From: Nocardia ninae NBRC 108245
Lineage (GTDB): Bacteria; Actinomycetota; Actinomycetes; Mycobacteriales; Mycobacteriaceae
DNA: 64,000 nt
Assembly (NCBI RefSeq): GCF_007990755.1
Contig: NZ_BJXA01000042.1
Coordinates: forward strand, 1-64,000
Direction: 5' to 3'
A model generated the notes under the pieces. The model saw only the letters and a list, made by a program, of their open reading frames with translations, did not search any database and was not told the DNA's origin. How positions within the stretch are numbered: the stretch's first letter is position 1; every line of letters starts with the position of its first letter. The position numbers and the translations under genes are program-made. Below, in pieces: positions 35,758 through 44,352 of the stretch.

Positions 35758-36068
35758 CGCTGAAACACCCGCTGCAACAGCAGCTCGTCATCACCGATCT
35801 CGCGAAGCAGTTTCACCCCGCCGGTTTCGGCGGCAAGCTTGATCACCTCGCGCATACTCGCCAGCACCGGTTCCAGGTCGGCGTCCTCGTCCTCAGCGTC
35901 GATCTGCATGGACTTCAGATGCGCCTGTACCTTGTCGCGGTCCTTCTTATCCAGACGCAGCAGGTTCCGGAGCACGACCTCCGAGCCGTCGCGCAGCGGG
36001 ATGGTGACCGGTGCGAACTCGTTCTCGATCTCCTCACGAAGCGAATCGAGCGTGAAAAGTGCAGCCAT
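35709..36068 (-). CDS. Tail assembly chaperone, short form
   Basis: 119 residues, acidic, containing NEFAPVTIPLRDGSEVVLRN and ADLEPVLASMREVIKLAAE. This is the short, more abundant chaperone; the long form arises by frameshift near its end at GGGGGAA. The two forms bind the tape measure during tail assembly. Follows the major tail gene with a gap of about 90 bases. Confidence 0.85.
   Translation of the reverse strand: MAALFTLDSLREEIENEFAPVTIPLRDGSEVVLRNLLRLDKKDRDKVQAHLKSMQIDAEDEDADLEPVLASMREVIKLAAETGGVKLLREIGDDELLLQRVFQRWMEATSPGEASNSPA
35730..35736 (-). promoter_or_regulatory. Probable -1 programmed frameshift site
   Basis: On the coding strand the heptamer is GGGGGAA read G-GGG-GAA; slipping one base back gives GGG-GGA and joins the short chaperone frame to the longer one. 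It lies nine codons before the short-form stop, in the normal place. Confidence 0.7.
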
Positions 36069-36160
36069 GGCGAGCCTTTCAGAAATAGCGGAAGAATGCG
36101 GCGGGCACAGAGAAACCGAAGGGTGCGGAGGCCCGCCAAGAAGACCGCACCCCCCGAGCT

Positions 36161-37048
36161 CTATTCGGCGGGGAACAAGTCCTCGTTGATCCAGGAGTAG
36201 AGATCCTGATTGCCGAGCTGGAGGAACGTGGCGCGAACCGGCAGAGTCGCGAAGTCCTCACCCGAGAGCTTGATAGCTTCATCGCGCCGGAGATTCGCAC
36301 GTGGCACGTAGTGACCTAGCCGTACGTCACCGTCGACAATCAAGGTCAGGATCGCCTTTTCGTTGACCGGCGCAGACCCGCCCTTCACACCGAACACACC
36401 GGCCACGGTCGAGTTGTTCTTGCCGTAGTACAGCTTCAGCCCCGAGCTGTCGAACTGCTGGAGCTGCATGGTCATGTGATCGGAGATCGCCTCTTTCTCG
36501 ACCTCGCGCAAAGCCTTCTTCTGCCACGTGCCCTTGGTCTCGGTGTTCCCGCCCTCGTAGGCCATCTCGGGCAGGTTTTCCAGGCTGGTGTGGCCGATGA
36601 TGTTCCAGCCATTCGGCGCGGTCGTAACCGCCGCTGCCACAGCCGGGTTGGTGCCGCCAATCAAGCCGGTCGAGCTCAGCGTCAGCGAGATTGCCTTGCC
36701 CTGGAGGCGTCCGGCGAAGGCGAGCACTACCGGGGTCGCGTTGATCGGCCCACCCGACACATAGATCGCATTACCAGCGCCGATGCTGGGCAGCGTGCCC
36801 AGCAGCTCGGCAACCTTCGCGCCGCTGGCGTCCCAAGGGATCTCGACCGCGGTATCAGTGGTCGCGCCCTTCGCGGTGAACTTGCCGCCGGTCGCACCGC
36901 CGGACATCGTCAACGTCTGTACCTGACTACCGAAGGTCAGCGGGTCGAGTGTCTTGAGAGCGGCCGGGGTCGGGGGAAGAGTGCCGGGCGCGGCAACGTA
37001 GATGTAGCCAGCGCCAGGTGTGATGACGGCGTGGTCGTTCAACGCCAT
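36161..37048 (-). CDS. Major tail (tube) protein
   Basis: 295 residues, beta-rich, starting MALNDHAVITPGAGYIYVAA with an Ig-like or tube domain. WNIIGHTSLENLPEMAYEGG is a recognised segment of actinophage tube proteins. Lies between the tail terminator and the frameshifted chaperone genes, the canonical place. The C-terminus is QDLYSWINEDLFPAE. Confidence 0.88.
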   Translation of the reverse strand: MALNDHAVITPGAGYIYVAAPGTLPPTPAALKTLDPLTFGSQVQTLTMSGGATGGKFTAKGATTDTAVEIPWDASGAKVAELLGTLPSIGAGNAIYVSGGPINATPVVLAFAGRLQGKAISLTLSSTGLIGGTNPAVAAAVTTAPNGWNIIGHTSLENLPEMAYEGGNTETKGTWQKKALREVEKEAISDHMTMQLQQFDSSGLKLYYGKNNSTVAGVFGVKGGSAPVNEKAILTLIVDGDVRLGHYVPRANLRRDEAIKLSGEDFATLPVRATFLQLGNQDLYSWINEDLFPAE

Positions 37049-37060
37049 AGAAAAAGGCTC

Positions 37061-37480
37061 CTAAGCAGATTTGCGCGGCGGCCGAAGGCCAAGCCGGATC
37101 AACCCCTGAACGCGCCAGCTGTCCATGTAGAGGGACGAAAATTGCGTGGCGCCCATGGTTTCGAACACAGAGTTCAGATATCCGTGCTCGGTGAGTACTT
37201 GACGCTTGGCCGCGTCGTACAGAGCGGAAAGCGCATCCTGGTAAAGGTCTTCTGTCTCGATCAGGCCATCGACCGTGTACGCGGTCATCTCGATCACCGG
37301 CGCGGACAGATCCTCCGGGCGTTCCAGGTTCCGGAATCCGCCCAGGGAGCGGATGTTGATCATCGGAAACTGGCGATAATCTAGATCCTCAACCCAGCTA
37401 CCGACCTTCACGGCCTCCGGCAGGGCGGCTCGAAGGATCGGAATGACGACGGCCTGAATGCGTGGCATTCTTCGTGTCAT
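37061..37480 (-). CDS. Tail terminator protein
   Basis: 139 residues: MPRIQAVVIPILRAALP, then WVEDLDYRQFPMINIRSLGG and EMTAYTVDGLIETEDLYQDA. Position between a gp10-like connector and the tail tube gene and size fit the tail terminator family. ATGA-type overlap with the gene upstream. Confidence 0.78.
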   Translation of the reverse strand: MTRRMPRIQAVVIPILRAALPEAVKVGSWVEDLDYRQFPMINIRSLGGFRNLERPEDLSAPVIEMTAYTVDGLIETEDLYQDALSALYDAAKRQVLTEHGYLNSVFETMGATQFSSLYMDSWRVQGLIRLGLRPPRKSA

Positions 37481-37806
37481 CGCGCCTTTTTGGGTAGTTT
37501 CTCCGCGAGTCCAGCGGCTCCGGTGATGATGTACAGGCCGGGCGTGAGCTTTCCGTCCTTCGACACATGGCCGAACTCGATTGCCGCAGCGGCCTTTTGC
37601 TTGCCTTTGGTGTCCACGAGATTGACGAAGCTGTCGACGTCGCCGTGGGTCACCGTCACTTCGGCGTGGCCTTGGTGGCGATGCGCTGCAAGCTTGGCTT
37701 TCGCCCGGTCAGCGACGTCACCAGCCGTGTCAGCGACAGCCTTCACCACGCCTGGGAGGTTCGAGATGAGCTTGTTCATCCGTGCCTGAGACATGACGAC
37801 GCCCAC
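37477..37806 (-). CDS. HK97 gp10-like head-tail connector
   Basis: 109 residues from a GTG overlapping the upstream stop and preceded by AGGAGG at five bases; an ATG at 37794 is an alternative. Contains KAVADTAGDVADRAKAKLAA and AAIEFGHVSKDGKLTPGLYI, the usual helix plus strand pattern of gp10-type neck proteins. Ends in an overlap with the tail terminator gene. Confidence 0.72.
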   Translation of the reverse strand: MGVVMSQARMNKLISNLPGVVKAVADTAGDVADRAKAKLAAHRHQGHAEVTVTHGDVDSFVNLVDTKGKQKAAAAIEFGHVSKDGKLTPGLYIITGAAGLAEKLPKKAR

Positions 37807-38165
37807 TAGAACCTCCTGATCAGATAGTTGAGATGGGCGGTCCGGCGGCTTCCGTTGAAGCGCACTGCATCGCCAAACAAGGCCCAGCGCTGCCCGTTCC
37901 ATTCGATCTGCGACTGCGCCCCCAGCGGCACACCGTTGTTGAACCCCCGTAGGAACCGAACTCGGTACAGCTGCTCGGACTCATAGCCCTCGTTGTCCTG
38001 TTCGGTGCGTCGCGCGCTGGTGCCGGACTGCGCGGCGCTGCGAACCATCGCCCGCGCCGGGAATCCGACCTTCGCCGGTCGCGTCTTGGTATTGCCGTCC
38101 GCATCGGTAACGACCTCTTCGGGGTACACCACGACGGACTCATTTGCCTTGTCCAACAGACTCAT
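37806..38165 (-). CDS. Head closure / connector protein
   Basis: 119 residues: MSLLDKANESVVVYPEEVVT, then a beta barrel ending with LGAQSQIEWNGQRWALFGDA and GSRRTAHLNYLIRRF. Size, beta content and position after the first connector match head-closure proteins. Overlaps both neighbours by a few bases. Confidence 0.75.
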   Translation of the reverse strand: MSLLDKANESVVVYPEEVVTDADGNTKTRPAKVGFPARAMVRSAAQSGTSARRTEQDNEGYESEQLYRVRFLRGFNNGVPLGAQSQIEWNGQRWALFGDAVRFNGSRRTAHLNYLIRRF

Positions 38166-38572
38166 ACGTCCCGCCAGAACTCAGGCTCGGGCCGTGCGCC
38201 GAGCGGCGGCCACGGCAACCGTGGATGGATCAGGAACACACGCTCAGTGACTCCGAGTAGCGACCACTCGTAGTCCAGGATTTCCAGCCGGCCGGTCGCC
38301 TCTTTCCAGTTGAGCTGGTATGAGTACGAGCCGTCGACTTCGCCGGTCAGAGCGTCCGGGTTGCGGACAACCCTCATGACGGCGTTCGCTTCGACCATCA
38401 CGACAATGCCGGGGTCGATCTGACCGGCTGTGATCAGTTCGTCCAGATTCTTGATCCTGGCCCTGATCAGTAGCTCAGCATCGTTAAGGAGTGTCGCTGC
38501 TTGGGTCGACTCGTCCGGCGTCAGGGGCCTTCCGAGGCGACTTGCTACGTCCGCTGGTACGGCTCGCGCCAC
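38162..38572 (-). CDS. Head-tail connector (Gp19/Gp15-like)
   Basis: 136 residues, mostly helical: RPLTPDESTQAATLLNDAEL, then ANAVMRVVRNPDALTGE and SYQLNWKEATGRLEILDYEW. This is the pattern of actinophage Gp19/Gp15 connectors. Starts at a GTG preceded by CAGGAG within the overlapping gene upstream; ends overlapping the head-closure gene. Confidence 0.78.
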   Translation of the reverse strand: MARAVPADVASRLGRPLTPDESTQAATLLNDAELLIRARIKNLDELITAGQIDPGIVVMVEANAVMRVVRNPDALTGEVDGSYSYQLNWKEATGRLEILDYEWSLLGVTERVFLIHPRLPWPPLGARPEPEFWRDV

Positions 38573-38663
38573 TGGTCACCTCCTGGAAACCGGAAAACTT
38601 CAACTGTTCGCCGTACTCGTCATCGACTTCGACATACGAGCCGAGTGGATGCTTCAAAAGCAT
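38484..38663 (-). CDS. Small protein between capsid and connector genes
   Basis: 59 residues from an ATG preceded by GGGGAGGACATCTAC. LKHPLGSYVEVDDEYGEQL followed by FSGFQEV is the pattern of a short protein encoded after the capsid gene in many actinophages. The C-terminal half overlaps the connector gene by 89 bases in another frame. Upstream of its ATG the frame stays open up to the capsid stop. Function unknown. Confidence 0.6.
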   Translation of the reverse strand: MLLKHPLGSYVEVDDEYGEQLKFSGFQEVTSGASRTSGRSKSPRKAPDAGRVDPSSDTP

Positions 38664-38720
38664 GTAGATGTCCTCCCCGCCGGGAGCGCTGAAAGACGTT
38701 CCCGGACTGACGAATTCGGG

Positions 38721-39719
38721 TTATGTGGCGGTGACGTTGTCGAACTTGACGAACGCCTGCTTGTCACCGAGGACCCAACCGAAGGTCACCTCAACAAGCA
38801 ACGCGGCCTGGTTGGTCTGCCACAGGTTCACGGTGTTCGTGCCGTCCGAGATGGACGCGGTATCGGTGAACTTGTAGCGGATCGAATCGGCGAAACCGAT
38901 TCGCAGCTGGGAGAAGTCACCACCGATCACACGAAGACCGGTGTCGGCCGCCGCGCCCAACTGGCCCGAGACGGCGCGGCCGTAGTAGGCCGGGAAGCCC
39001 AGCACATCGGAAACCTGCGCCGACAGGTCGATAGCACCCGGATTGAGGGTCTTGCCCGACATGTCCCGTGCCGCGGCCTCTTTGACCAGGGTCGAGCGGA
39101 ATCGGGGATCGACAGCCCAGCCGTTGAATTCGAAATCTGGGTTGTTCGCGACCAGGTCATAACCCGCGAGCAGGTCTTCGTACACCGTGCCCGGCGACAC
39201 CAGGAACTTGACCACGTTAGTGGTGTTCGCGATGACGTTGGTGGTATCGATGCCCTGGAGCGAGGTACCGGTAAGCGGCTGCTTGCCGTGGAACACTGCC
39301 AGGTCGATACCGCGACCGATCGCATACGCGAGGTCTGTGCGGATCTGGTCGTAGAAGCCCTGCGGGTTGGTCTTGGCGAACTCTTCCGAGAACGTGACGA
39401 TGGTTGCGATCTTGATCGGCTGGAAGCTCTTCGAACTCCAAGCGGTACCCGAGATCGGCTTAACGCCACCTTCTCGCTGGGCATTGGTAGTGCCGGTGCC
39501 GACCTGGCCGACTTCCGGGCGCTTGGTGGTGACCGGGATAACGGTCTCACCGAAAGTCACCGGGATAGGCGAACCCAGCCGCAGAGCAAGCGAGGATTCC
39601 TGCGCCTTCTGAAAGATGGGGCCGGTGATCGTCTTCGGCAACAGGTTATCTGGGACATAAGCCAGACGGCCCTGGTGATTCGCGGCAACGTTGGGAGCAA
39701 GTTCGTTGATCTGTGCCAT
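38721..39719 (-). CDS. Major capsid protein (HK97 fold)
   Basis: 332 residues. N-terminal AQINELAPNVAANHQGRLAY, then PVTFGETVIPVTTKRPEVGQ, a spine helix and FSEEFAKTNPQGFYDQIRTD, and the A-domain with DLVANNPDFEFNGWAVDPRF. This is the HK97-type capsid pattern of L5-like phages. A separate scaffold gene lies 15 bases upstream, so no delta domain is needed. GGAG-type SD before the ATG. Confidence 0.92.
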   Translation of the reverse strand: MAQINELAPNVAANHQGRLAYVPDNLLPKTITGPIFQKAQESSLALRLGSPIPVTFGETVIPVTTKRPEVGQVGTGTTNAQREGGVKPISGTAWSSKSFQPIKIATIVTFSEEFAKTNPQGFYDQIRTDLAYAIGRGIDLAVFHGKQPLTGTSLQGIDTTNVIANTTNVVKFLVSPGTVYEDLLAGYDLVANNPDFEFNGWAVDPRFRSTLVKEAAARDMSGKTLNPGAIDLSAQVSDVLGFPAYYGRAVSGQLGAAADTGLRVIGGDFSQLRIGFADSIRYKFTDTASISDGTNTVNLWQTNQAALLVEVTFGWVLGDKQAFVKFDNVTAT

Positions 39720-39734
39720 GGAGGCGGGAAATCC

Positions 39735-40238
39735 TTATCGAATGTTGTTCCGCAGAATCGCGCCGAAGACATCGGCAGCGGATTCGACCGACGCACCGCC
39801 CATTCCCTGGGTCGGGTCGGTCGCGGAAGCGGAGACGGGGGAGCCGAGTAGCGTCTTGACGGTCTCGGCGTGGGCCTGCAATTCCTCAGCGGTAGAGCCC
39901 TGGAGCAAGCTCGCGAACTGTTCGGCGCGTTCGCCAGGAACGCCGGCCGCCAGTGCGGTACGAAGCCGGAGAAGATCGATCGATGCCGCAGCGGCCTGAT
40001 CAGCCGCGGCCTGCTTCTCGGCATTCGCGGTGTTCAGCTGCTCCGCGACCGCAGCCTGAGCGGCCGTCAGCGCGGTGTTCAGCGCATCGTTCTTCTCGAT
40101 GCGGTACCGCGCAGCTTCGGCGCGAACGTCGGCAAGCTCTTTCTTCACCCAGTCCGGGACATCGGCCTGATTGGTGTTCTGAGGGCTTGCACCCTGGTCT
40201 TGGACAGAGTTGTCCTGGGCAGGGTTTTCGGTTGACAA
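39735..40238 (-). CDS. Capsid scaffolding protein
   Basis: 167 residues from a TTG preceded by AGGAGG at four bases. Acidic N-terminus (TENPAQDNSVQDQGAS), central coiled coil (AEQLNTANAEKQAAADQAAA) and a Met/Gly-rich tail. This is the usual makeup of scaffolds just before the capsid gene. A hairpin with a following T-run lies immediately upstream. Also note TTGTCAAC at the start codon, which resembles the repressor operator core. Confidence 0.85.
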   Translation of the reverse strand: MSTENPAQDNSVQDQGASPQNTNQADVPDWVKKELADVRAEAARYRIEKNDALNTALTAAQAAVAEQLNTANAEKQAAADQAAAASIDLLRLRTALAAGVPGERAEQFASLLQGSTAEELQAHAETVKTLLGSPVSASATDPTQGMGGASVESAADVFGAILRNNIR

Positions 40239-40255
40239 AATGCCTCCTGGGCACA

Positions 40256-40279
40256 CAAAACACACTCGCCTGGAGTGTG
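40256..40279 (-). terminator. Hairpin between protease and scaffold genes
   Basis: A 7-bp perfect stem (CACACTC / GAGTGTG) with a five-base loop, followed on the minus strand by TTTTG. Likely a partial terminator or an RNA processing point that sets different levels for the scaffold and capsid genes. Confidence 0.6.
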
Positions 40280-40293
40280 AGAGTCAGAAAGAA

Positions 40294-41226
40294 TCAGGCA
40301 GCGTCAGGAAGTTGTTCCGAGCCGTCTTTTTTGAGCCGCTGATATCCGGCTTCTACAGCACGACGAAACGCGTTCACCGCGTCTCGACCAGACTTACCGT
40401 CCGTCGTGTCATTCCAAAGTCTCCGTGCCGCCAGATAGTCAGCGCGGCCGGGCCAGTTCTTGCGGTCGAAAACGGGAACGACCTTGCACCGGCAACCGGT
40501 GTGCCATTTCCGCATCATCAGACGCATCTGTTTGTCACGGCCTTCGCCGAACAATCGAATCGCCATCTCGTCGGTGCCGTGGAAACCGGCGTTCGAGGCA
40601 GACCCATAGGTAGGGCCACGGCTGACCATCATTTGGCAGAACCCGCACGGCTCCGCGCTGGTCGTGACCCGTGCCCACCCGACTACCTGTTTACGGCTTC
40701 GCTCGCTCGGCCGGGGTGTGACGCCCGGCGCGGGAGCAGATGAGCCCTTGGGTTCGATTTCGCGGGGTGGATCTTCCGGTCTGTCCGGCTCGGGATCGGC
40801 ATTGGCTGCGCCGGGGTCGGTTTCAACCGCGTCGATGATTGTTCGGCGTCCTGCGCCTTCAACGACTTTCAGCGTCCGCAACGTGACTGCGTCGACCGCT
40901 GAGCTAGCAGCGTCCTCCTGGGACATCTTCCGTCGCTCGGGCTCCATGTCTTCGCGGAACCAATCGGGGCTGTAGCCGGGCAGCTGGACGTCATGGCGCG
41001 GTGCGCCGGGCAGGTGCTCGGCGCGCTGGGAATCGTAGAACCGGCGGGCCAGCTCGGCGGATTGCCGTCGCGCCCGCTCGATCGTCGGATACAGCAAGCG
41101 GAGCAGCAGCTCCCAGTCCAGCATCGACATATCGGTGCTTTGGAACTGTTTGGTCAACAGGTAGACGGTCGCCGCGGATTGCACGTCGATCTGGCGTTGC
41201 GCTTCGGCGTATTCGTCTACGTTCAC
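40294..41226 (-). CDS. MuF-like capsid maturation / minor head protein
   Basis: 310 residues. A helical N-terminal part (DWELLLRLLYPTIERARRQS) is followed by a Pro-rich linker and a C-terminal MuF-type domain with CGFC and HTGCRCKVVPV. Cluster A annotations call this the capsid maturation protease. Starts with an ATGA overlap with the portal stop (41223-41226). The metal-binding Cys/His pattern is intact. Confidence 0.82.
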   Translation of the reverse strand: MNVDEYAEAQRQIDVQSAATVYLLTKQFQSTDMSMLDWELLLRLLYPTIERARRQSAELARRFYDSQRAEHLPGAPRHDVQLPGYSPDWFREDMEPERRKMSQEDAASSAVDAVTLRTLKVVEGAGRRTIIDAVETDPGAANADPEPDRPEDPPREIEPKGSSAPAPGVTPRPSERSRKQVVGWARVTTSAEPCGFCQMMVSRGPTYGSASNAGFHGTDEMAIRLFGEGRDKQMRLMMRKWHTGCRCKVVPVFDRKNWPGRADYLAARRLWNDTTDGKSGRDAVNAFRRAVEAGYQRLKKDGSEQLPDAA

Positions 41227-42662
41227 GCAGCCGCCTTCTTAGGTGGCGAGGCGTTCTGCGGTACGGCACTAGATGGTCCCGGCTTCACCGGCTGACCGGG
41301 TGGTCCCGGAACTGTTGGTGCGGCAAGCATCTTCGCCAACTGCGAGGCAGATGATTCCTTGTCCCAGTCGTCCATCTGTTGGCGCTGCTCATCGGTGTAA
41401 CCCAGTTCGATACGAACCATCTCCACCGGAACGATCGGCCGTCCGTCCGCAGACTTCGCGGTGGCAAGCTTGGTGTAGGCGTCTGCCTTCGACGCCAGAG
41501 TGGGCGTACTCGGATCCCGCCATACGGCTTCGAGCCGCCGGAAATCCTCGGGCACATCCCTTTTCATCACCCGCATTGCCAGACGCATCGCTCGCTCCCA
41601 CGAGCCGCCGAACTGGCGGGCGGTCCGCTCGACCGTCTTGACCAGCCGGATCTCCGACGCTTGGATAGCCTCGGCCGACGCCGGGTTGTCGGAGTTGAAC
41701 GCAAGGTACTGGGGCGGAAGACCGGTGTAGCTGGCGAACTGTCGGCTGAGTTCACCCATGACATCGGTGAAGTTCCGCAGATCGGCGGCCGAGAACTGAA
41801 ACGCACTGCCGGCCTCGTTGGCGAATGCCGCCAATCGGCCGTAGTACATCTCCTCCAGCTCGGCTTTCGAGCCGTTCGGGGCGATCTCCGACTTCTCGAC
41901 ACCGAACACGAGCCGCAGCGGAACGGCCATCAGTTCCTCGGCGGCCTGGAGGTTCATCATCAGCCTCGCGGCGGCGTCGGTCACCGCGCGGATTTCCGGC
42001 GTCAACACCGAGGTGCCGTAGCGGTTGGACAGCTTGGCGCCATGCACGATCGGCACCACGGGTACTTCGCCGAGGTTGTGGGGGATCCGTTGCTCAGTCG
42101 TCCACTGCGATGCAGCGCCCTGCGCGCGGACCAGCAACAGCGTCTCGTTCGGAAGGAGAAGTGTTGCCCGCTCGGGCTCTCCAGTGGCTTCCCTGGCCTG
42201 GTAAATCCGAAGTGCGCGGGTCACCTTGCGAGTGCGCGGGTCCATCTCCGCGTACATGCTCAACGGAGACTCCAGTCGAATGATCGGGGAATCCTGATCA
42301 TCGTCTTCGCCTGGCGCTGCGACCGTGATGTAGGAACGCCCGTAGATCAGAGCGTCCATGTGGCCGAGCGAAGATTCCTCATCGAGCTCGTTGTCCTGCC
42401 ACCACTGCCTGATGTCGTCCAGCCCCTCGTCCTTTCCGGAGAGACGAAAGTCCTCCAGGTCGAGACGTTGTTCGAGTGCTCGCAGATACAGCGCGGGCCA
42501 ACCGATGTCCATGCGGAGCCGGGCCATCTCTGGCGGTGTCGCCATCCCGAGCGTCTTGAGTCTGTATTTGCTCTCGGCGTACTCGGCGGACTCCTTGAGA
42601 TCCGGTGTAGCGGCCGATAGCGCGTTGGTGAGGTGGTTGACGTGTTCGTCTGTCGTTGTCAG
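41223..42662 (-). CDS. Portal protein
   Basis: About 479 residues of the SPP1/L5 portal kind: DIGWPALYLRALEQRLDLED, DALIYGRSYITV, GEVPVVPIVHGA and FASYTGLPPQYLAF. There is no ATG, GTG or TTG near the expected start; a CTG overlaps the terminase stop exactly as CTGA (42659-42662), so CTG initiation is likely. The alternative is a GTG at 42743, deep inside the terminase gene. Forms the dodecameric DNA entry ring. Confidence 0.85.
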   Translation of the reverse strand: MTTTDEHVNHLTNALSAATPDLKESAEYAESKYRLKTLGMATPPEMARLRMDIGWPALYLRALEQRLDLEDFRLSGKDEGLDDIRQWWQDNELDEESSLGHMDALIYGRSYITVAAPGEDDDQDSPIIRLESPLSMYAEMDPRTRKVTRALRIYQAREATGEPERATLLLPNETLLLVRAQGAASQWTTEQRIPHNLGEVPVVPIVHGAKLSNRYGTSVLTPEIRAVTDAAARLMMNLQAAEELMAVPLRLVFGVEKSEIAPNGSKAELEEMYYGRLAAFANEAGSAFQFSAADLRNFTDVMGELSRQFASYTGLPPQYLAFNSDNPASAEAIQASEIRLVKTVERTARQFGGSWERAMRLAMRVMKRDVPEDFRRLEAVWRDPSTPTLASKADAYTKLATAKSADGRPIVPVEMVRIELGYTDEQRQQMDDWDKESSASQLAKMLAAPTVPGPPGQPVKPGPSSAVPQNASPPKKAAA

Positions 42663-44335
42663 GCCAGGATCACCGCCCCTCGGCCTCGGTTCTTCTTGCT
42701 CATCAAAAAGTCCTGCCTGCTGCCAAACGCCAGCACGGCGCACACAGCGGCGTCGATCTTGCGGCCGCTGTCTTTGCTGGCTTTGCGGATGCTGATTGCG
42801 TCATAGGTCGTCGGGTGCCGACGAGCGTTCAAAATGTGTTGGCGCAGAATGCGGTTGCCGTCGTGGATGACTTCCTTCTCCAGCACCGCGTCAAGGAATC
42901 GCTCGCAGTCGAGAGCGAAACGCTTCTGTTGTCCGCGCATGTCGAACGCGATCGGATGACCGGGCGTCGCGTTGACCTTGATTTTGCGTCGATAGTCGCG
43001 AGACCAGATATCGACGTATGCCTCAAATTCTCTTACGTCTGCGCGCATCCCGACGACGTCGTATCGTTCGAACGCGCTTCGTACAGCCGCGTCGACATCG
43101 TCTCGCGGAACCTCGCCGTTCGGATGGTCGGCTGGATCCCAGACGTTGAGCAGGAACACCGCGCCGTCCTCGATCCGGCACGCCACCAACGCTGTGTGGT
43201 CGTTGCTCTTGGAGCCGTCGAACCCCAGCGTGATGCGATCGTTCGCCTGGAGCTGCACGGTCCCGTGAAGCCGGTCCCATTCGTGTGGAGCAATCCAGCT
43301 GTCTTCGCTGGCGTTAACTTGGTTCAAGAACTTGCGGCGGCTCTCGCTGACCGGGCGTCGCCGGTCCAGCATCGACGCGATAATGACGTCGAGATCCAGC
43401 CAGACCGCATCACCGCGGGCTACCTCCAGCCCGGCCCGCAACCGGGCTACACCTGTCGCGTATCCCTCCGGGTCCTCAATCGGGGAGGGAATCTCGGACA
43501 GGGGAGTGTCAGCAGGCGCTTCAACCGCGTCGTAGAGCAGGCCGGTATCAATTGCCTTGCCTGACAACACATCCATGTAGGCGTCGTGATCACGCTCGCC
43601 AACCGAGTCTTCGCCTGGGACGTGTGCGTTGCAGATCGAAAGTGCTCGGCAGCTTCCATAGCTGGCCTTGTCGACGTTTCCGGCGATGACCTCGGCCATT
43701 CGGTGGCCGTTGTTGGCTTCGACCCACCACTGAACTTCATTGAGGATCACGAACGTTGGACGTTTGCCCTCAAGGCTCAGAGGTGAGCTGGTAACGCCTT
43801 CGATGATTCCGCCGTCTGCCGAGTAGATGACGGTCTTGTTGATGTCGAGCTTGAATTCTTCTTTGAGTCGCTTCGACGCCATAGCCGGAAATAGGCTGAA
43901 TGTGTTGCGTGTCTGGTCCAGCGAGACGGCCGCACACTGAATCCAGGCTGCGTGCCGCTTCTTTCCTACCGGGTCGCCTTTGGTGTTCCAATGCGAAAAA
44001 GCTACTGGCCCACAGAGTTCGGCAAGGGCGAGCGCGGCTGACACGGGGTCTTTGCCCCACCCCTTGAGCCTTCTCAGGACGCCGGATCGATACACGAACT
44101 TGCCGTGCTGATCGATGGCGTACCACCACACGATGAACCTGATCTGCTCATCGGTCGGCATGAACGGTGTTCCGGCGTTCGGTCCGCCGGGTGTCAGAAC
44201 GTATTCGAACAACCAGGCAAGGACTTGCCAGCCCAAGGTCTTCTCGGGGAGGAACCATTGCCCGTTCCCATGTTTGCGCCACGTCGGGCCGTAGATATGG
44301 GGTGGGGCGGGTAGGAGGTCTTTGTGGTACTCCAC
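42659..44335 (-). CDS. Terminase large subunit
   Basis: 558 residues. The ATPase half has a WGKDP Walker-A-like loop (RLKGWGKDPVSAALALA) near residue 90 and FVILNEVQWW as Walker B with the catalytic Glu. The nuclease half begins LGFDGSKSNDHTAL, with acidic residues further on (ADVREFEAYVDIW, KIDAAVCAVL). Typical of Cluster A and other actinophage terminases. GTG start at 44335. Cuts and packages concatemers at cos together with the small subunit at 48264. Confidence 0.92.
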   Translation of the reverse strand: MEYHKDLLPAPPHIYGPTWRKHGNGQWFLPEKTLGWQVLAWLFEYVLTPGGPNAGTPFMPTDEQIRFIVWWYAIDQHGKFVYRSGVLRRLKGWGKDPVSAALALAELCGPVAFSHWNTKGDPVGKKRHAAWIQCAAVSLDQTRNTFSLFPAMASKRLKEEFKLDINKTVIYSADGGIIEGVTSSPLSLEGKRPTFVILNEVQWWVEANNGHRMAEVIAGNVDKASYGSCRALSICNAHVPGEDSVGERDHDAYMDVLSGKAIDTGLLYDAVEAPADTPLSEIPSPIEDPEGYATGVARLRAGLEVARGDAVWLDLDVIIASMLDRRRPVSESRRKFLNQVNASEDSWIAPHEWDRLHGTVQLQANDRITLGFDGSKSNDHTALVACRIEDGAVFLLNVWDPADHPNGEVPRDDVDAAVRSAFERYDVVGMRADVREFEAYVDIWSRDYRRKIKVNATPGHPIAFDMRGQQKRFALDCERFLDAVLEKEVIHDGNRILRQHILNARRHPTTYDAISIRKASKDSGRKIDAAVCAVLAFGSRQDFLMSKKNRGRGAVILA

Positions 44336-44352
44336 CCGCCTCCTTTCCTGGA

